A stretch of DNA of 14,745 nt from Hydnum rufescens UP504 (Eukaryota; Basidiomycota; Agaricomycetes; Cantharellales; Hydnaceae): NCBI GenBank assembly GCA_014904985.1, contig MU129384.1:1-14745 (forward strand). Reading direction: 5' to 3'. Numbering within the stretch: the first letter of the stretch is position 1; every line of letters begins with the position of its first letter. The position numbers and the translations under genes are program-made. The notes below the pieces were generated by a model. The model did no database searches, was not told the origin of the DNA, and was given only the letters and a program-made list of their open reading frames with translations. This document shows positions 1 through 8,901 of the stretch, piece after piece.

Positions 1-1101
1 AATGCATGCAATCCCAACTACAACGAAGGTTGACTCTGTAGGACTTGCTGACTCTATCGATGACCATGTTTGGAAGCATCATGGCTTACCTGAAGAGATT
101 ATCAGTGACCAGGGACCCCAGTTTGCATCCTCCTTTATGAAGGAACTCAATCGTCTCCTTGGCATTCACACTTCCCTGTCTACGGCATACCATCCTCAAA
201 CTGATGGTCAGACTGAGTGAGTCAATCAGGAAATCGAACAATATCTATGCCTCTTCGTCAATGAGAGGCAGGATGATTGGTATGACTGGATGGCATTAGC
301 AGAGTTCACTATAATAATTGCATTCACTCTGCCACCCGACACTCTCCTTTTGAACTCGATACAGGCCAACACCCATGCCTGGGCACAGAGCCTACTCGGA
401 AACCCGCCTGGAAGCTGTTGATGAGTTTGTGAAGCATATGAAGCAAGCCACAGAAGAGGCCAAGTCTGCTCTTCACCAAGCAGCACATGACATGGCACGC
501 TTCTATGATGCTCATCACCAAACTGCACCCAGTTATGAAAAAGGGGATAAAGTTTGGCTTGATGCAGAAAACATCACAATGACATGCCCTACCAAGAAGT
601 TTGATGACAAGTGGTTTGGTCCCTTCCTGAATTGACAAAGTTATCTCACCATTGGCCTATCGGCTAAAACTCACCCGGAACTTCCAACGAGTCCACCCAG
701 TGTTCCATGTCAGCAAACTCCACCCATTTGTACCTGATCGTATTCCTGAGCGACATCAACCCCCAGTACCCAAACCATCATTACGGCAAAGGGTGACACT
801 GAATATGAAGGTTGAGACAATCTTGGACAGTCATCTCTATCATACAAAACTGCAATACCTCATTAAATGGAAAGGCTATGGCCCAGAGGAAAACAGTTGG
901 GAACCAGAATCAAACCTTGGCAACTCTAAACGCTCCTGGATGACTTCCATCGCCTCCATCCAAACTCCCACATGTCGTATTGCAACTGCTATCTGGGATA
1001 CCCTACCTTTCACCCATGCTTCAAAAATTTTACTGAGGTCCCCCAGCATACTTTATTTGACTGGACTCAAGGAAAACTCAGTTCATGACGCCGAGTCCTA
1101 A
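1..1101 (+). pseudogene. Ty3/gypsy chromovirus pol, 3' end (integrase core C-terminus to chromodomain), inactivated
   Basis: This is the C-terminal part of a Ty3/gypsy polyprotein; it would insert element cDNA into chromatin. The sequence opens inside the integrase core: an Asp in IISDQGPQF and, 35 residues further, the Glu of TDGQTE give the second half of a DD35E triad. A TGA stop at 218-220 falls right after DGQTE, where the family normally has Arg. The frame then shifts near 312, again near 395, and again near 628, with homology resuming each time (DDKWFGPF, then RVHPVFHVSKLHPF). At about 810-930 lies a chromodomain with YLIKWKGYGPEENSWEP. Two cage Trp residues are present, but the usual first aromatic residue before VE is replaced. 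The reading frame ends at 1099-1101, directly against the polypurine tract. The 5' part of the element (gag, protease, RT, RNase H) lies outside the window. The identification is secure; the copy cannot be functional. Confidence 0.93.
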
Positions 1102-1109
1102 AAGGGGGG
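1100..1109 (+). other. Polypurine tract of the first gypsy element
   Basis: AAAAGGGGGG lies immediately before the 3' LTR and overlaps the pol stop codon. In LTR retrotransposons this purine run survives RNase H and primes plus-strand DNA synthesis. The spacing to the TGTCAGG start of the LTR is three bases (TAA), which fits. Confidence 0.8.
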
Positions 1110-1189
1110 TAATGTCAGGATCAAATTGACATTTGCTTCCAGCCTAAGGACTTACCCATCAGAGTATCATTCTTCATCGACTCTATCAT

Positions 1190-1336
1190 ATGGCGCCTAC
1201 TTCCTCAAATGATCTTGTCTCCTCTCTCCCTCCATTCACTATGGGGGTTATTGTCATCCTTGCCATTATTGGCATTTCTCTTATTATTATTGCCCTCATT
1301 CTATCAGGCCTCGCCAGCAGGCTATGGGCTGGGTAG
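1190..1336 (+). CDS. Possible 48-residue single-pass membrane peptide encoded inside the LTR
   Basis: An ATG at 1190 opens a 48-codon frame ending TAG at 1334-1336. After a polar start (MAPTSSNDLVSSLPPF) it has about 22 almost purely aliphatic residues (GVIVILAIIGISLIII and on to ALIL), then a short tail with Arg and Trp. This is a convincing transmembrane segment by composition. Beyond the stop, a +1 frame (to 1565) encodes a Pro/Ser/Thr-rich stretch with PPPPPLPPVPES and SLRSFDTLDTFGVPRRT, so the original protein may have been a membrane anchor with a longer disordered tail, now frameshifted. No family is recognised. It may be a captured gene fragment, an element accessory frame, or chance in pyrimidine-rich DNA. 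Confidence 0.3.
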   Translation: MAPTSSNDLVSSLPPFTMGVIVILAIIGISLIIIALILSGLASRLWAG

Positions 1337-1770
1337 CAACCAGTGGCAGCATTGGCGCCCTTGTCAGCACCTGTCATTCCCTCATTCCCCATGTGAGTCC
1401 ATGGAGTTGCCAATCCAGACTCCCCCACCTCCTCCTCTACCCCCAGTCCCTGAATCCACATCACCTGTCCCAATCCGTACTCCATCCACATCATTACGGT
1501 CCTTTGACACTTTGGACACCTTTGGAGTACCCAGGCGTACACTGCCTTGGAAGTACATATGCTAAGGGGGATACATATGGAAGTTGGGGCATAGCCATGT
1601 GGAGGTGCGCACAGGATTCGTAACACAGCTGCGTCAGCTTAGTGAGGCTTAGTGATGGTGGCTGTGGAGGCTGACTGATGGGCTGTGGAGCTGGCATTCT
1701 AGGAGGATCCGGAAGGTTATGGAAGATGGTGGAAGGCTCTGGAAGGTTGGAGGCTGTGTGCAGGAAATAG

Positions 1771-1779
1771 TATTTATAG
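1771..1779 (+). promoter_or_regulatory. TATA-like element of the LTR promoter
   Basis: TATTTATAG sits in the last quarter of the LTR, just downstream of the purine-rich GGAAG repeats and about 190 bp before the LTR end. That is where a U3 core promoter is expected. Initiation about 30 bp downstream would direct transcription rightwards into the truncated gene after the LTR. This is a positional inference; no start site is visible. Confidence 0.4.
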
Positions 1780-1813
1780 CCCTTTGCAGTTGGGGGATCA
1801 CCAGTTTTGATCT

Positions 1814-1894
1814 CTCAGGATTCCCACTGCGATAGGTGTGAGACTTGTGTGTCCCTTGTTGTGTGGTGTATACTCAGGATTCCCACTGCGATAG
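1814..1894 (+). repeat. 22-bp exact direct repeat within the LTR
   Basis: The same 22-bp word, beginning CTCAGGATTCCC and ending ACTGCGATAG, occurs at 1814-1835 and 1873-1894. The copies are 59 bp apart in the presumed R/U5 part of the LTR. The copies are identical although the element's pol is decayed. Confidence 0.85.
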
Positions 1895-1955
1895 CATGTG
1901 GTTAATTAATCTCTTTCCTCTTTCTGTTTGTGGCTTCGACAGCAGCGTCGCCCTG

Positions 1956-2868
1956 ACAGAAAGTGGCACCCCTGGTTGCTACTCACCCTAACACAAGGTC
2001 CTCAGTGAATGTTGCCACCCCTAGTGTTCTGAAGGCTATGACCAAAATGAAGGCCTTGGCTAAGCCAATTGCCCCGGCCTCACATGATAATTCCCCTGAA
2101 TGTGAATACAAAGGGGACATCCTGCAACTGGAACATCCATCGTTTGTGACAATGAACTCATTCAAGCTTGTTCCTGTCAAAGGCCCAAAGCATCCTGTCC
2201 TGCGGTTGAGGAAGCCTGATGCCCCAGTTGATTTCGACCATTGTGCAAGGCCTTGCAGGCACAATGATGCCCAGTCACAGCTGATATCACCCTTCCCTCT
2301 GCTCCCTCCCATATCCACCATGCCCTCAAGTGATGAAGACAATGATGCTGTCCAGGATGCCCTTGATGAATTCTCTGACAGTCATTTTGATGAACCAGAA
2401 GACTCGGATGTGGATCTCAAGCTGTTGCATGAAGCCAAGATGCTGTTGCCCTCATGCCCCACTCCTACCCACACCACTTGGCTTCTGAAAGGCAATGCCC
2501 AAAAAGTCAGAGATCTTGGACAAATCAGCAGCTTGGCTGGATTTGGGACAGTGTTGAACCAAGCTCTGGGACTGCCATCCTCACTGGCACCAAGCTCTTC
2601 GTTTTGTAGTCAGTCATCATCTCCCTCCTTCGACGCATCCTCAACAGATGAGGACTACATAGAAGCTGTGATGGATGTGATTTTCATGGCTGCTGATGAC
2701 AATGAGCAGGCTGCCTTGCTCACACGAGAACTGGAGCTAATTGAACAAAGTGAGCCAAGTATGCTGGTGATGCTCAGTCCTACCATGATTGGAAAGCCAG
2801 CCAATCTGCAATCCACAGGGGCAAGGGAAAGGAGGGCGAGATCACTCAGCCTACTCATAGATGAGTGA
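1956..2868 (+). pseudogene. Unknown acidic protein, 5' end cut by the LTR (about 301 codons open)
   Basis: The frame is open from the last bases of the LTR to a TGA at 2866-2868. The first ATG is at 2038, so the original start was probably removed or displaced by the LTR. The N-terminal part contains KGPKHPVLRLRKP. Around 2320-2430 there is a strongly acidic, Ser-rich tract (SSDEDND, DEPEDSDVD), then a Ser-rich linker and an acidic helix-like region (DDNEQAALLTRELELIEQ). This composition suggests a nuclear, partly disordered protein, but I recognise no family. Codon-like quality continues in the +1 frame from 2865, so this may be exon 1 of the gene that continues downstream, broken by a one-base indel or an unresolved intron (a TTACTAA branch-like word lies at about 2868). 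The LTR promoter could drive it. Confidence 0.5.
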
Positions 2869-4234
2869 TTACTAAAAAGGATAAGGCAGTCATCAAGGAA
2901 CCAATGGAATCCCACAATGTGGAATGGACTGAAATGGCCAACAAACTCAGGATTGAACTGGAGGACATCCTCCAATATGTGTACCAAGTATGTCAATCTC
3001 ACCACAATAACAAATGGTGCATCTGGCAGTGCCTTTATGGTGTGGAGAATCCTGGCCATGGTAATAGTTTATTTTGTGCATTATTTGGGTGAATACTAAT
3101 ATTATAATTCTAGGCCTCAGCTCAAAAGAGCTCTCTACTCTCTATAAGTGGAAAAGGCCCAGGTCGCCAAGAAAGGCAAGGAATGCCTTGAAGAATGGTT
3201 CCACCAGAACTTGGGCAAGCTTGAGGAGATTGAAGGTGCTGTCATGTGGAATTCAATGTCAGCATTGAGTTGTTCCAAAATGATGGCAAAAACTGTGACA
3301 GATATGAGCAAGAAGGTAAGTATTTCCTTGCATGCTACCTTATTTGTCATTAACCAACCCTTTCCTTAGTCATGAGTTGTTCTCCAGAACTTCCAATATG
3401 AGCTGTTCAGATTCGTTATGAACAGGGAGGTCTTGGATGGGCAAGTGATGGCAAATGCCTACATCTTCTTGAGCTCAAAAGCTACTGCCAGAATCTTGGA
3501 TAAGCACATCTGGAGTAACATGGAGCCTTGCAAGAAGTTCCAGCTTGATTTAATGTATGCCAATTTCCACTCTAGCCTTTTCATGGCTGACAATCACATG
3601 GCTGCAGAAACATCAAAGAGACACCTGGGGATGACAACAAGCCACCCACACTTGAGATGTGGGAAGAATATAGCAAGAGACTTGCTGCCACTTCCAAGAC
3701 ACAACAGGTGGGCTTGAATGAGGTCAGGGCTGCCATATCTGCAAAAATGATGCACCACCTCAGTAAGTGAATAATGCAATGCACACATTCTGACAACTGG
3801 AGTATTTTCTGGTTCATAGGGTCCATTTTTGAACAACAGGGCGCTGAAGTCCAACTGTCTCAGGGCTTCCCATGGAACAACCTTGCCAACTTCATCTACA
3901 CGAATCATCCAAGTTTTACAATACACAACTGGCCATCCACTGTGCCATACTCATGGGTAGGAGAGATGAACTCAAGACAGGTGCAGCTTCTCTTACAGAG
4001 CCTCATCATTGGATTCATCTATGAAGAAAAGAACTCTGATGAGAGGATCCTCAAGCCTAATTCTCACATTGTATTCGAGCCATTCAATCCTAGTAAGATA
4101 ATAATCCCCCAAGAGTCCAATCCAACTTGCATACTGATCTTGTGAGCTTCGTGCTAGGTAACGAGGATTGTAAATCCCCTGATTTTCGGAATGTCATGCT
4201 GATATCAGATGAGAAAGGTCGTCCAGTTATGTGA
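2869..4234 (+). pseudogene. Multi-exon gene of unknown family, decayed (core globular part)
   Basis: Coding stretches are joined by recognisable introns with matching phases: about 2988-3029 (GTATGT...GGCAG), 3061-3113 (TACTAAT branch), 3316-3387 (GTAAGT...CCAG, phase 0) and 3763-3819 (GTAAGT...CATAG, phase 1). Exons encode a mostly alpha-helical, Lys/Glu/Met-rich protein with recognisable pieces ECLEEWFHQNLGKLEEIEGA, FQYELFRFVMNREVLDGQ, PPTLEMWEEYSKRLAA and FPWNNLANFIYTNHPSF followed by IHNWPSTVPYSW. Lesions: a one-base frameshift near 3147, another in a G run near 3640, another near 4120, and a TGA at 4232-4234. The splice signals and phase agreement show it was once a real gene; the frameshifts show this copy is probably dead. 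I recognise no domain. It could be a host gene family or a passenger or accessory gene of a large transposon. Confidence 0.55.
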
Positions 4235-4383
4235 ATCTGTGACAGCTTGAAATGGCAAAGTCAAAAGGCCCTCAAAGCCGTCAGTCATGAGAAAGGGAGC
4301 ATTGGATCTCGTGGGTGCAGGCGTGCCAATGTAGGTGCATGTCTGGGGGCCATTGCGCAAGATGGGACCTATGGGCTAAGCAG

Positions 4384-5834
4384 AGGTTTCTGTTCCCAGA
4401 GGTGAACAGGCTCTCTCACGATAATGACTGCATCAATGACAGTGAGGACAATGACTGTCCCCAGAAAGTCCATGCTGCAAAAGCTCACTCTGCCACGAAA
4501 GTCCGCACCTCCATGAAAGTTCACGTTGCCACAAAAGTGCCATTGAACAAGATGAAGGATGCTCGGTCTACCAAATGTGAGTACTGTCTTCATGGATGCC
4601 TGAGAAGCATTGCTAAGGGTTTCCTTCCAAGCTCGCTATCATTCTGCTAGTGAAGACAGGGCAAATGATAGCAGTGATGATGACGAATACGATAATGGCA
4701 ATGATAGCGAAGCCCAGCCAATTCACTCTAAACATGGCTCAATCAAGGAGCATGTCTCCAGAAGGGACTTGGATAGGAGGGCCTCAAAGATCAAAGGGAA
4801 GGAGCTCGAGGCATGCTCCCAGAAAGGTCAGTCAACTGATGAGACTGAAGAAGAGGCTGTTTCCAAAGCGAAGGCCAAGGGTAAACATGAATTTATCACA
4901 TTGGATAATGTGACTAACATTTCTATTCTCAAGGATGTTACAATCTGCGCACTGATGACAGTGGTGAGGAAGAAGAAGGAGACAAAGATGAGGACAATGA
5001 AGATGAAGAAGTCAAAGCAGTTGTGGGGATTAGGAAGCCATCACCCAAGAAGGTCATGAAGAGTTCAAAGGGTGCTTCACGAAAGTGTGAGTGTTGTGTC
5101 TAATATAATCTATGAGTGTATCATTGGATTAACCCTCCCCCTTTTTCAGAGCTTATGATGTTCTTCCTTGGGCTATCCAGCCAGCAAAGGACCACAGAGA
5201 AAAATTAATGGTGATTTCCCATAAATGTCCCACTGACAAGTCAACAACCCATCATGAGATGGAATGTAAACAGGTGTGCAATGAATGGAAGAAGGTTGGA
5301 TCCTCTCATGAGTTGCCTCAAGCATCACCCAGTCCCAAGGTGAACTCTCAGGCACGCAAGGTTGAAAAGGTGGGCCCTCTGCAAGGGTTTAAAAAATCAG
5401 CCCAGGTGCCTACAAAAGAGAAATCCGCCATTACTGGCAAAGATGTTAAGAAATGTCACATTTACAGTAGGTGTAATTCCAATGAACTCATGGCTTTACA
5501 CACTCAGCAAAAATACAGATTGCATTCCTTCAAGCCTGATGATGGAGAAGTCTGCTATCACTTGAAAAGATGTCAAGAAACATCATATTGATGGTAGGTG
5601 TCGTCCCAATTGACTCATGGCTTTATGCTCAACAAAAATCCAGATTGTGTACCAAGCCCAACAACAGAGAAGTCTCCTGTCACTCGAAAAGACACCAAGA
5701 AACAGCCTGTTGAAGGTACACCTCTTTCCAGTGAGGGCAATGTCTTTTGTACTGAGTTGGAACTGTTGGGGTTAGGCAAAAGTGACAGACATAGTGCCAA
5801 GTGTCAGAGAAGTAATCCAAGTTGTCCTGGATGA
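4384..5834 (+). pseudogene. Acidic/basic modular exons of the same unknown gene, 3' part
   Basis: Successive exons each run from an acidic stretch to a Lys-rich one. The first has NDCINDSEDNDC then repeated ATKV-like basic words (to 4575). The second is 4651-4880, with SSDDDEYDNGNDSE then SKAKAKG. The third is 4934-5084, with SGEEEEGDKDEDNEDEE then SPKKVMKSSKGASRK. Then come 5150-5466 and two short exons. Introns: 4577-4650, 4881-4933 (GACTAAC branch), 5085-5149, 5467-5518 and 5594-5643. Phases agree across 4881-4933, 5085-5149 and both last introns. The 5' splice site near 4576 looks one base short compared with its homologue at 5084, and a TGA interrupts the exon at 5563-5565. The final frame ends TGA at 5832-5834. 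Composition suggests a nucleic-acid or chromatin-associated, disordered tail; this is inference only. It is probably continuous with the exons upstream. Confidence 0.55.
5467..5715 (+). repeat. Tandem duplication of an intron-plus-exon unit
   Basis: Two copies, 5467-5593 and 5594-5715, each start GTAGGTGT, run through a 50-52-nt intron sharing the words ACTCATGGCTTTA and CAAAAAT, end CAG, and continue with an exon of 75 or 72 nt. The exons encode related peptides: copy 1 has MEKSAIT-stop-KDVKK and copy 2 has TEKSPVTRKDTKK. The end of the preceding exon (TKEKSAITGKDVKK) is a third relative. All boundaries are phase 1, so the extra exon does not disturb the frame. Confidence 0.8.
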
Positions 5835-5927
5835 CTCTACCCACATGTTCTCACATACTTTTTTTTATTAGAGTAATGGCTCATCTCACTCCTTGCTTTT
5901 GGCCCATGTGTTCCTCCCTTCTTTTTT

Positions 5928-6454
5928 CACCTCAGGCAGATAGATTTGGACCCTTTGGGTCGGCTTTTACTGCACAGGAGAGGACCCAAAGGGTCCCCTG
6001 ACCTATCACAGACCCATGGGTTGGACAAATATTGACCCATGAGGGGACAGCACTAAACCATGGTTTTGGCATGGTCAGGGTAGGGTATTGACAATAAAAC
6101 TCATGGGCTGGGCTGGGCCACTCCACCCATGGGTGGGACCTGCTGACCCATGAGTTTGACCTCCAGACCCATGAGTTTGACCCCAGACTCATGGGTTTGA
6201 GCCCTGGACTCATGAGTTAGACCCTCAGACTCATGAGCCAGACCTTCATACCCATGGGTCTGACCCCTAGACCCATGGGTTTGACCCCTAGACCCATGGG
6301 TTTGACCTCTAAACATGGGTTTGACCTCTAAACCCATGGGTCTGACCTCTAAACCCATGGGTTGACCCCCAAACCCATGGGTTTGACCTCTAAACCCATG
6401 GGTTTGACCTCTAGACCCATGGGTCTGACCTCTAGACCCATGGGTTTGACCCCC
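5928..6454. repeat. Hairpin-leader plus 21-bp minisatellite element, copy 1
   Basis: A leader of about 190-200 bp begins CACCTCAGGCAGATAGATT and is nearly identical to the leader at 13225. It is followed by a degenerate array (about 6118-6454) of a 21-bp unit, roughly GACCCATGGGTC + TGACCTCTA, with variants ATGAGTT and GGGTTTGAC. Unit variants are older and more diverse near the leader and more uniform to the right. Long open frames through the array (Met-Gly-Leu-Glu-Val-like heptads) arise because 21 is a multiple of three and the unit lacks stops. I do not call them genes. Right flank: CCCCATGTTAAGGG. No target duplication is evident. Confidence 0.85.
5948..5996. repeat. Inverted repeat (hairpin) in leader of copy 1
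   Basis: GGACCCTTTGGGTC at 5948-5961 is the perfect reverse complement of GACCCAAAGGGTCC at 5983-5996, with a 21-nt loop between. Each arm is itself nearly palindromic (GACCC-NNN-GGGTC), so a cruciform or alternative foldings are possible. The arms resemble the GACCC-AT-GGGTC core of the adjacent minisatellite. Confidence 0.9.
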
Positions 6455-6726
6455 ATGTTAAGGGTTGTACTTGAGACAAGAGGTATGATTATGTAATTGA
6501 GTCAAATACAAGGGAAAGCCCTTAAGGCAATTGACGAAAGAGTTGTGAAGCAAGAATTATGTAAGGTCACAGGAGATGAGTATGTACAAGGAAGACTGGC
6601 TTCTTGAGAGTTAATATGTGAAATTTAGGAGTGAGAGTCATGAGCAATAACTGAGATTGTGAAAGGGAATTCAATCGGTTGACAATATATTCTCGATCTT
6701 CTAAAGAGCAAGTGTACATCAAGTAA
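6455..6726. other. No gene seen; spacer between minisatellite and decayed gypsy pol
   Basis: About 270 bp of AT-leaning DNA without a credible frame. It lies where the 3' end and LTR of the minus-strand gypsy element would be, but neither the integrase C-terminal GPF-type motif nor a polypurine tract/LTR boundary can be found, so the element appears truncated near 6727. Confidence 0.5.
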
Positions 6727-8901
6727 CTATGAACCAGCTACTTGCTGTTCATTTTGTTGTCGCATGATTGTGAGTTGGTCGCAAATGTAGTTGTGTACAT
6801 CGCAAAGGTTGAGTGTGGCTTGGTTAGCCTCGCTCGAAGGTACTGCTTCGATGTTGATCTTGAGGTTCAGGTGAAAGCCTTTATTTGCGAAGAAGGGTGT
6901 TACATTCATTGCAGAGTGCTCAGCATTGTTGTATGTGAACTCTGCAAGGGGGAGAAGTAGCGCCCAGTCGTCTTGCGGGTAATTGACATAAATTTGCAAG
7001 TACTGCTCAAGGATTTGGTTCAGGTGCTCAGTCTGGCCATCGGTCTTGGGGTGATATGTGGTCAAAAGGTTGAGTTTAATGCTGAGTCTCTTCGCAAGCA
7101 ATTTCCAGAAGTTGGAAATGAAAAGTGAGCTGTGATCTGAGACGATGTCGGCAGGTGTACCATGTTTGGATATAACCCAATTGTTGACCAGGTCAGCAAG
7201 GCCTTCTGCTGGGAGTATCATGACTGTGGGGATGAAGAGACCCATCTTCGTGAATCGGTCAACAATAATGAGGATGGAGTTGAATAAGGAGGAGGGTGGG
7301 AGTCTGGTGATGAAGTCCATTGTGATAGAGTTCCAGGGTCATTCAGCAATGGAGAGGAATTTGAGTGGGCTGTATGTGGCATGGTGAGAGGATTTTGCAT
7401 GAGCACATATGACGCAGGATCGTACATATGCCTTGACTGTCTTTGTTAGTCCTGGCCAGTAGTATTTCTGCGTGATAAGACAGATGGTTTTGTGAATGCC
7501 TGGGTGGCCCACAAGGAGGTGGTTGTGTGAAGTGCAAAGAATGTCAAGGTGGAGGTTGCAATAGTTGGGGACGTAGATGCGTCCTTTGTGTAGCAGCAAT
7601 GTCATGTCCTCTGAGAGTGAGAAGAAGGTGGGGGGGCTGTCAAGTCATCTTTGGTGGTCTTGATGTGTTCACAAACTTGCATCACAAGGGTGTCATCATG
7701 AGTGCCTTCATGAATTAGTGCGAGAGTCATTTCAGAGTTGAGGGGGTGATCATCGAGGGTAGCTCATAAGTACATGCTAAGAGCTGTGTCTGAGTTGAGG
7801 GGTTTGGTGTCGCGAATGATCATTTGAAGGTTTTGTGGGTTCGTGGTTGCATATACCTCATTTCATTCAGGTGGATAAATGTCAGGGCATCTCATGAGTG
7901 CATCTGGCTTTCCTCCCAGTTGTCCTGGTCGATATACAATGATGTAGTCAAACAAGGAGAGGTATTCCGACCATCGGGCCTGTCGATGAGTGAGGAGTTT
8001 CATGGAGGGGAAATACCCCAAGTTTTTGTGGTCCATAATGATGGAGACCGTGTGAGCAGTGCCTTCAAGGTACACTTGCCATGCACAAAAGGTGTCGAAG
8101 ATTGCAAGAAGTTCTTTGTCATGGATGTCATAGTTCAGTTCCATGTTTTGCATTGATCGCAAGCAGAACGCGATGGGTCAAACTTCATTGTTCTCATCAA
8201 TTTGTGACAAGATCACAGTGATGGTGTAGTCAGATGCATCAGTCTCTACAATGATGTGTAATTTGGGGTTGAAGTGGCAGAGGACAGGGGCTGATATGAA
8301 GGCATTTTTGATGCTTTCGAAAGCTCGTTGGGTCTCATCATTCCATGTGAAAGTTTTGTCTTTTTTCGTAAGATGGATTAGGGGGTGCACGAGGTCTGAG
8401 TAGGTCATGATGAAGTGGTGATAGAAGTTTGTGAAGCCTAGGAATGACTGGACTTCTCTCACTGAGGTAGGCGTGGGCCAACTTAGGATTGCATTGAATT
8501 TTGTAGGGTCCATCTGGACACCCGAGGGGGTGATGATGAAGCCGAGGTACTCAATAGTGTCTGTGTGGAAGGTACACTTCAAGATCTTGGTGTGGAGGTT
8601 CCTTTCATGGAGTTGTTGCAGTACATGGTGGACGTGCTCATGGTGTTCTTCGTGCAAGTTGGAGAAAATGAGTATGTCATCGAGATATACAATGACAAAC
8701 AGGTCCACCATGTCCTGAAACGATTCATTCATGAAATACTGGAACTGCGCTGGGGAGTTGGCTGCTCCCATTGGAATTACAAGCCACTCATAGGCACTGT
8801 ACCATGTACGAAATGATGTGAGCCACTCATGTCCTTTGGCAACTCTGATGTTGTAGTAGCCATTGCGAAGCTCAATTTTCATATAGATCGTGGCACTGTG
8901 A
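6727..8901 (-). pseudogene. Second Ty3/gypsy pol: RT (part), RNase H and integrase, inactivated
   Basis: Read leftwards, the order is RT palm and thumb, RNase H, integrase zinc-binding domain, integrase core, as in Ty3/gypsy. RT has YLDDILIF with both catalytic Asp. The first catalytic Asp (KIDL in the family) is Glu here (KIEL, about 8870-8880). RNase H keeps its acidic residues (TDASD, DKELLAI, MDHKNL, PDAL). The zinc finger has GHPGIHKT and the CVIC pair. The core has IVDRFTK, IVSDHSS and, 35 residues on, DGQTE, so the DD35E triad is complete. Lesions: TGA at 8178-8180, 7863-7865 and 7339-7341, another near 7770, and a frameshift in a seven-base G run at 7630-7636. The 3' part after the core (including any chromodomain) and the 3' LTR are missing. 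The N-terminal RT piece lies at 10581-10750, beyond an insertion. Confidence 0.92.

Larger units (their letters stand above)
1113..1958 (+). mobile_element. 3' LTR of the first gypsy element (846 bp)
   Basis: The LTR begins TGTCAGGA just after the polypurine tract and ends CCCTGACA. The terminal 7 bp (TGTCAGG/CCTGACA) are perfect inverted repeats with the usual TG...CA ends. The length is generous but normal for Ty3/gypsy. The inside shows a purine-rich GGAAG-repeat stretch (about 1705-1755) typical of a U3 enhancer, a TATA-like site at 1771-1779, and a 22-bp direct repeat downstream. The next five bases after the LTR are GAAAG, the expected position of a target duplication, but the 5' partner is outside the window. 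A TGG at 1964 could hint at a primer-binding site of a second, tandem element, but no gag follows, so I prefer the view that host sequence starts here. Confidence 0.88.

Noticed and set aside
1186..1626. 146-codon minus-strand frame
   Set aside because: Antisense to the LTR with no recognisable domain; the plus strand has the more protein-like hydrophobic and Pro-rich segments.
1964..1980. Primer-binding site after the LTR (TGGCACC...)
   Set aside because: It starts with TGG at a plausible distance, but the implied tRNA end is atypical and no gag follows; host sequence after a 3' LTR is simpler.
6130..6450. CRISPR-like direct repeats
   Set aside because: Units are contiguous with no unique spacers, and the setting is a eukaryotic genome.
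6466..6718. Possible solo LTR (TGTACTTG...CAAGTGTACA)
   Set aside because: The ends pair only with gaps, there is no target duplication, and there is no promoter-like or polyadenylation-like feature.
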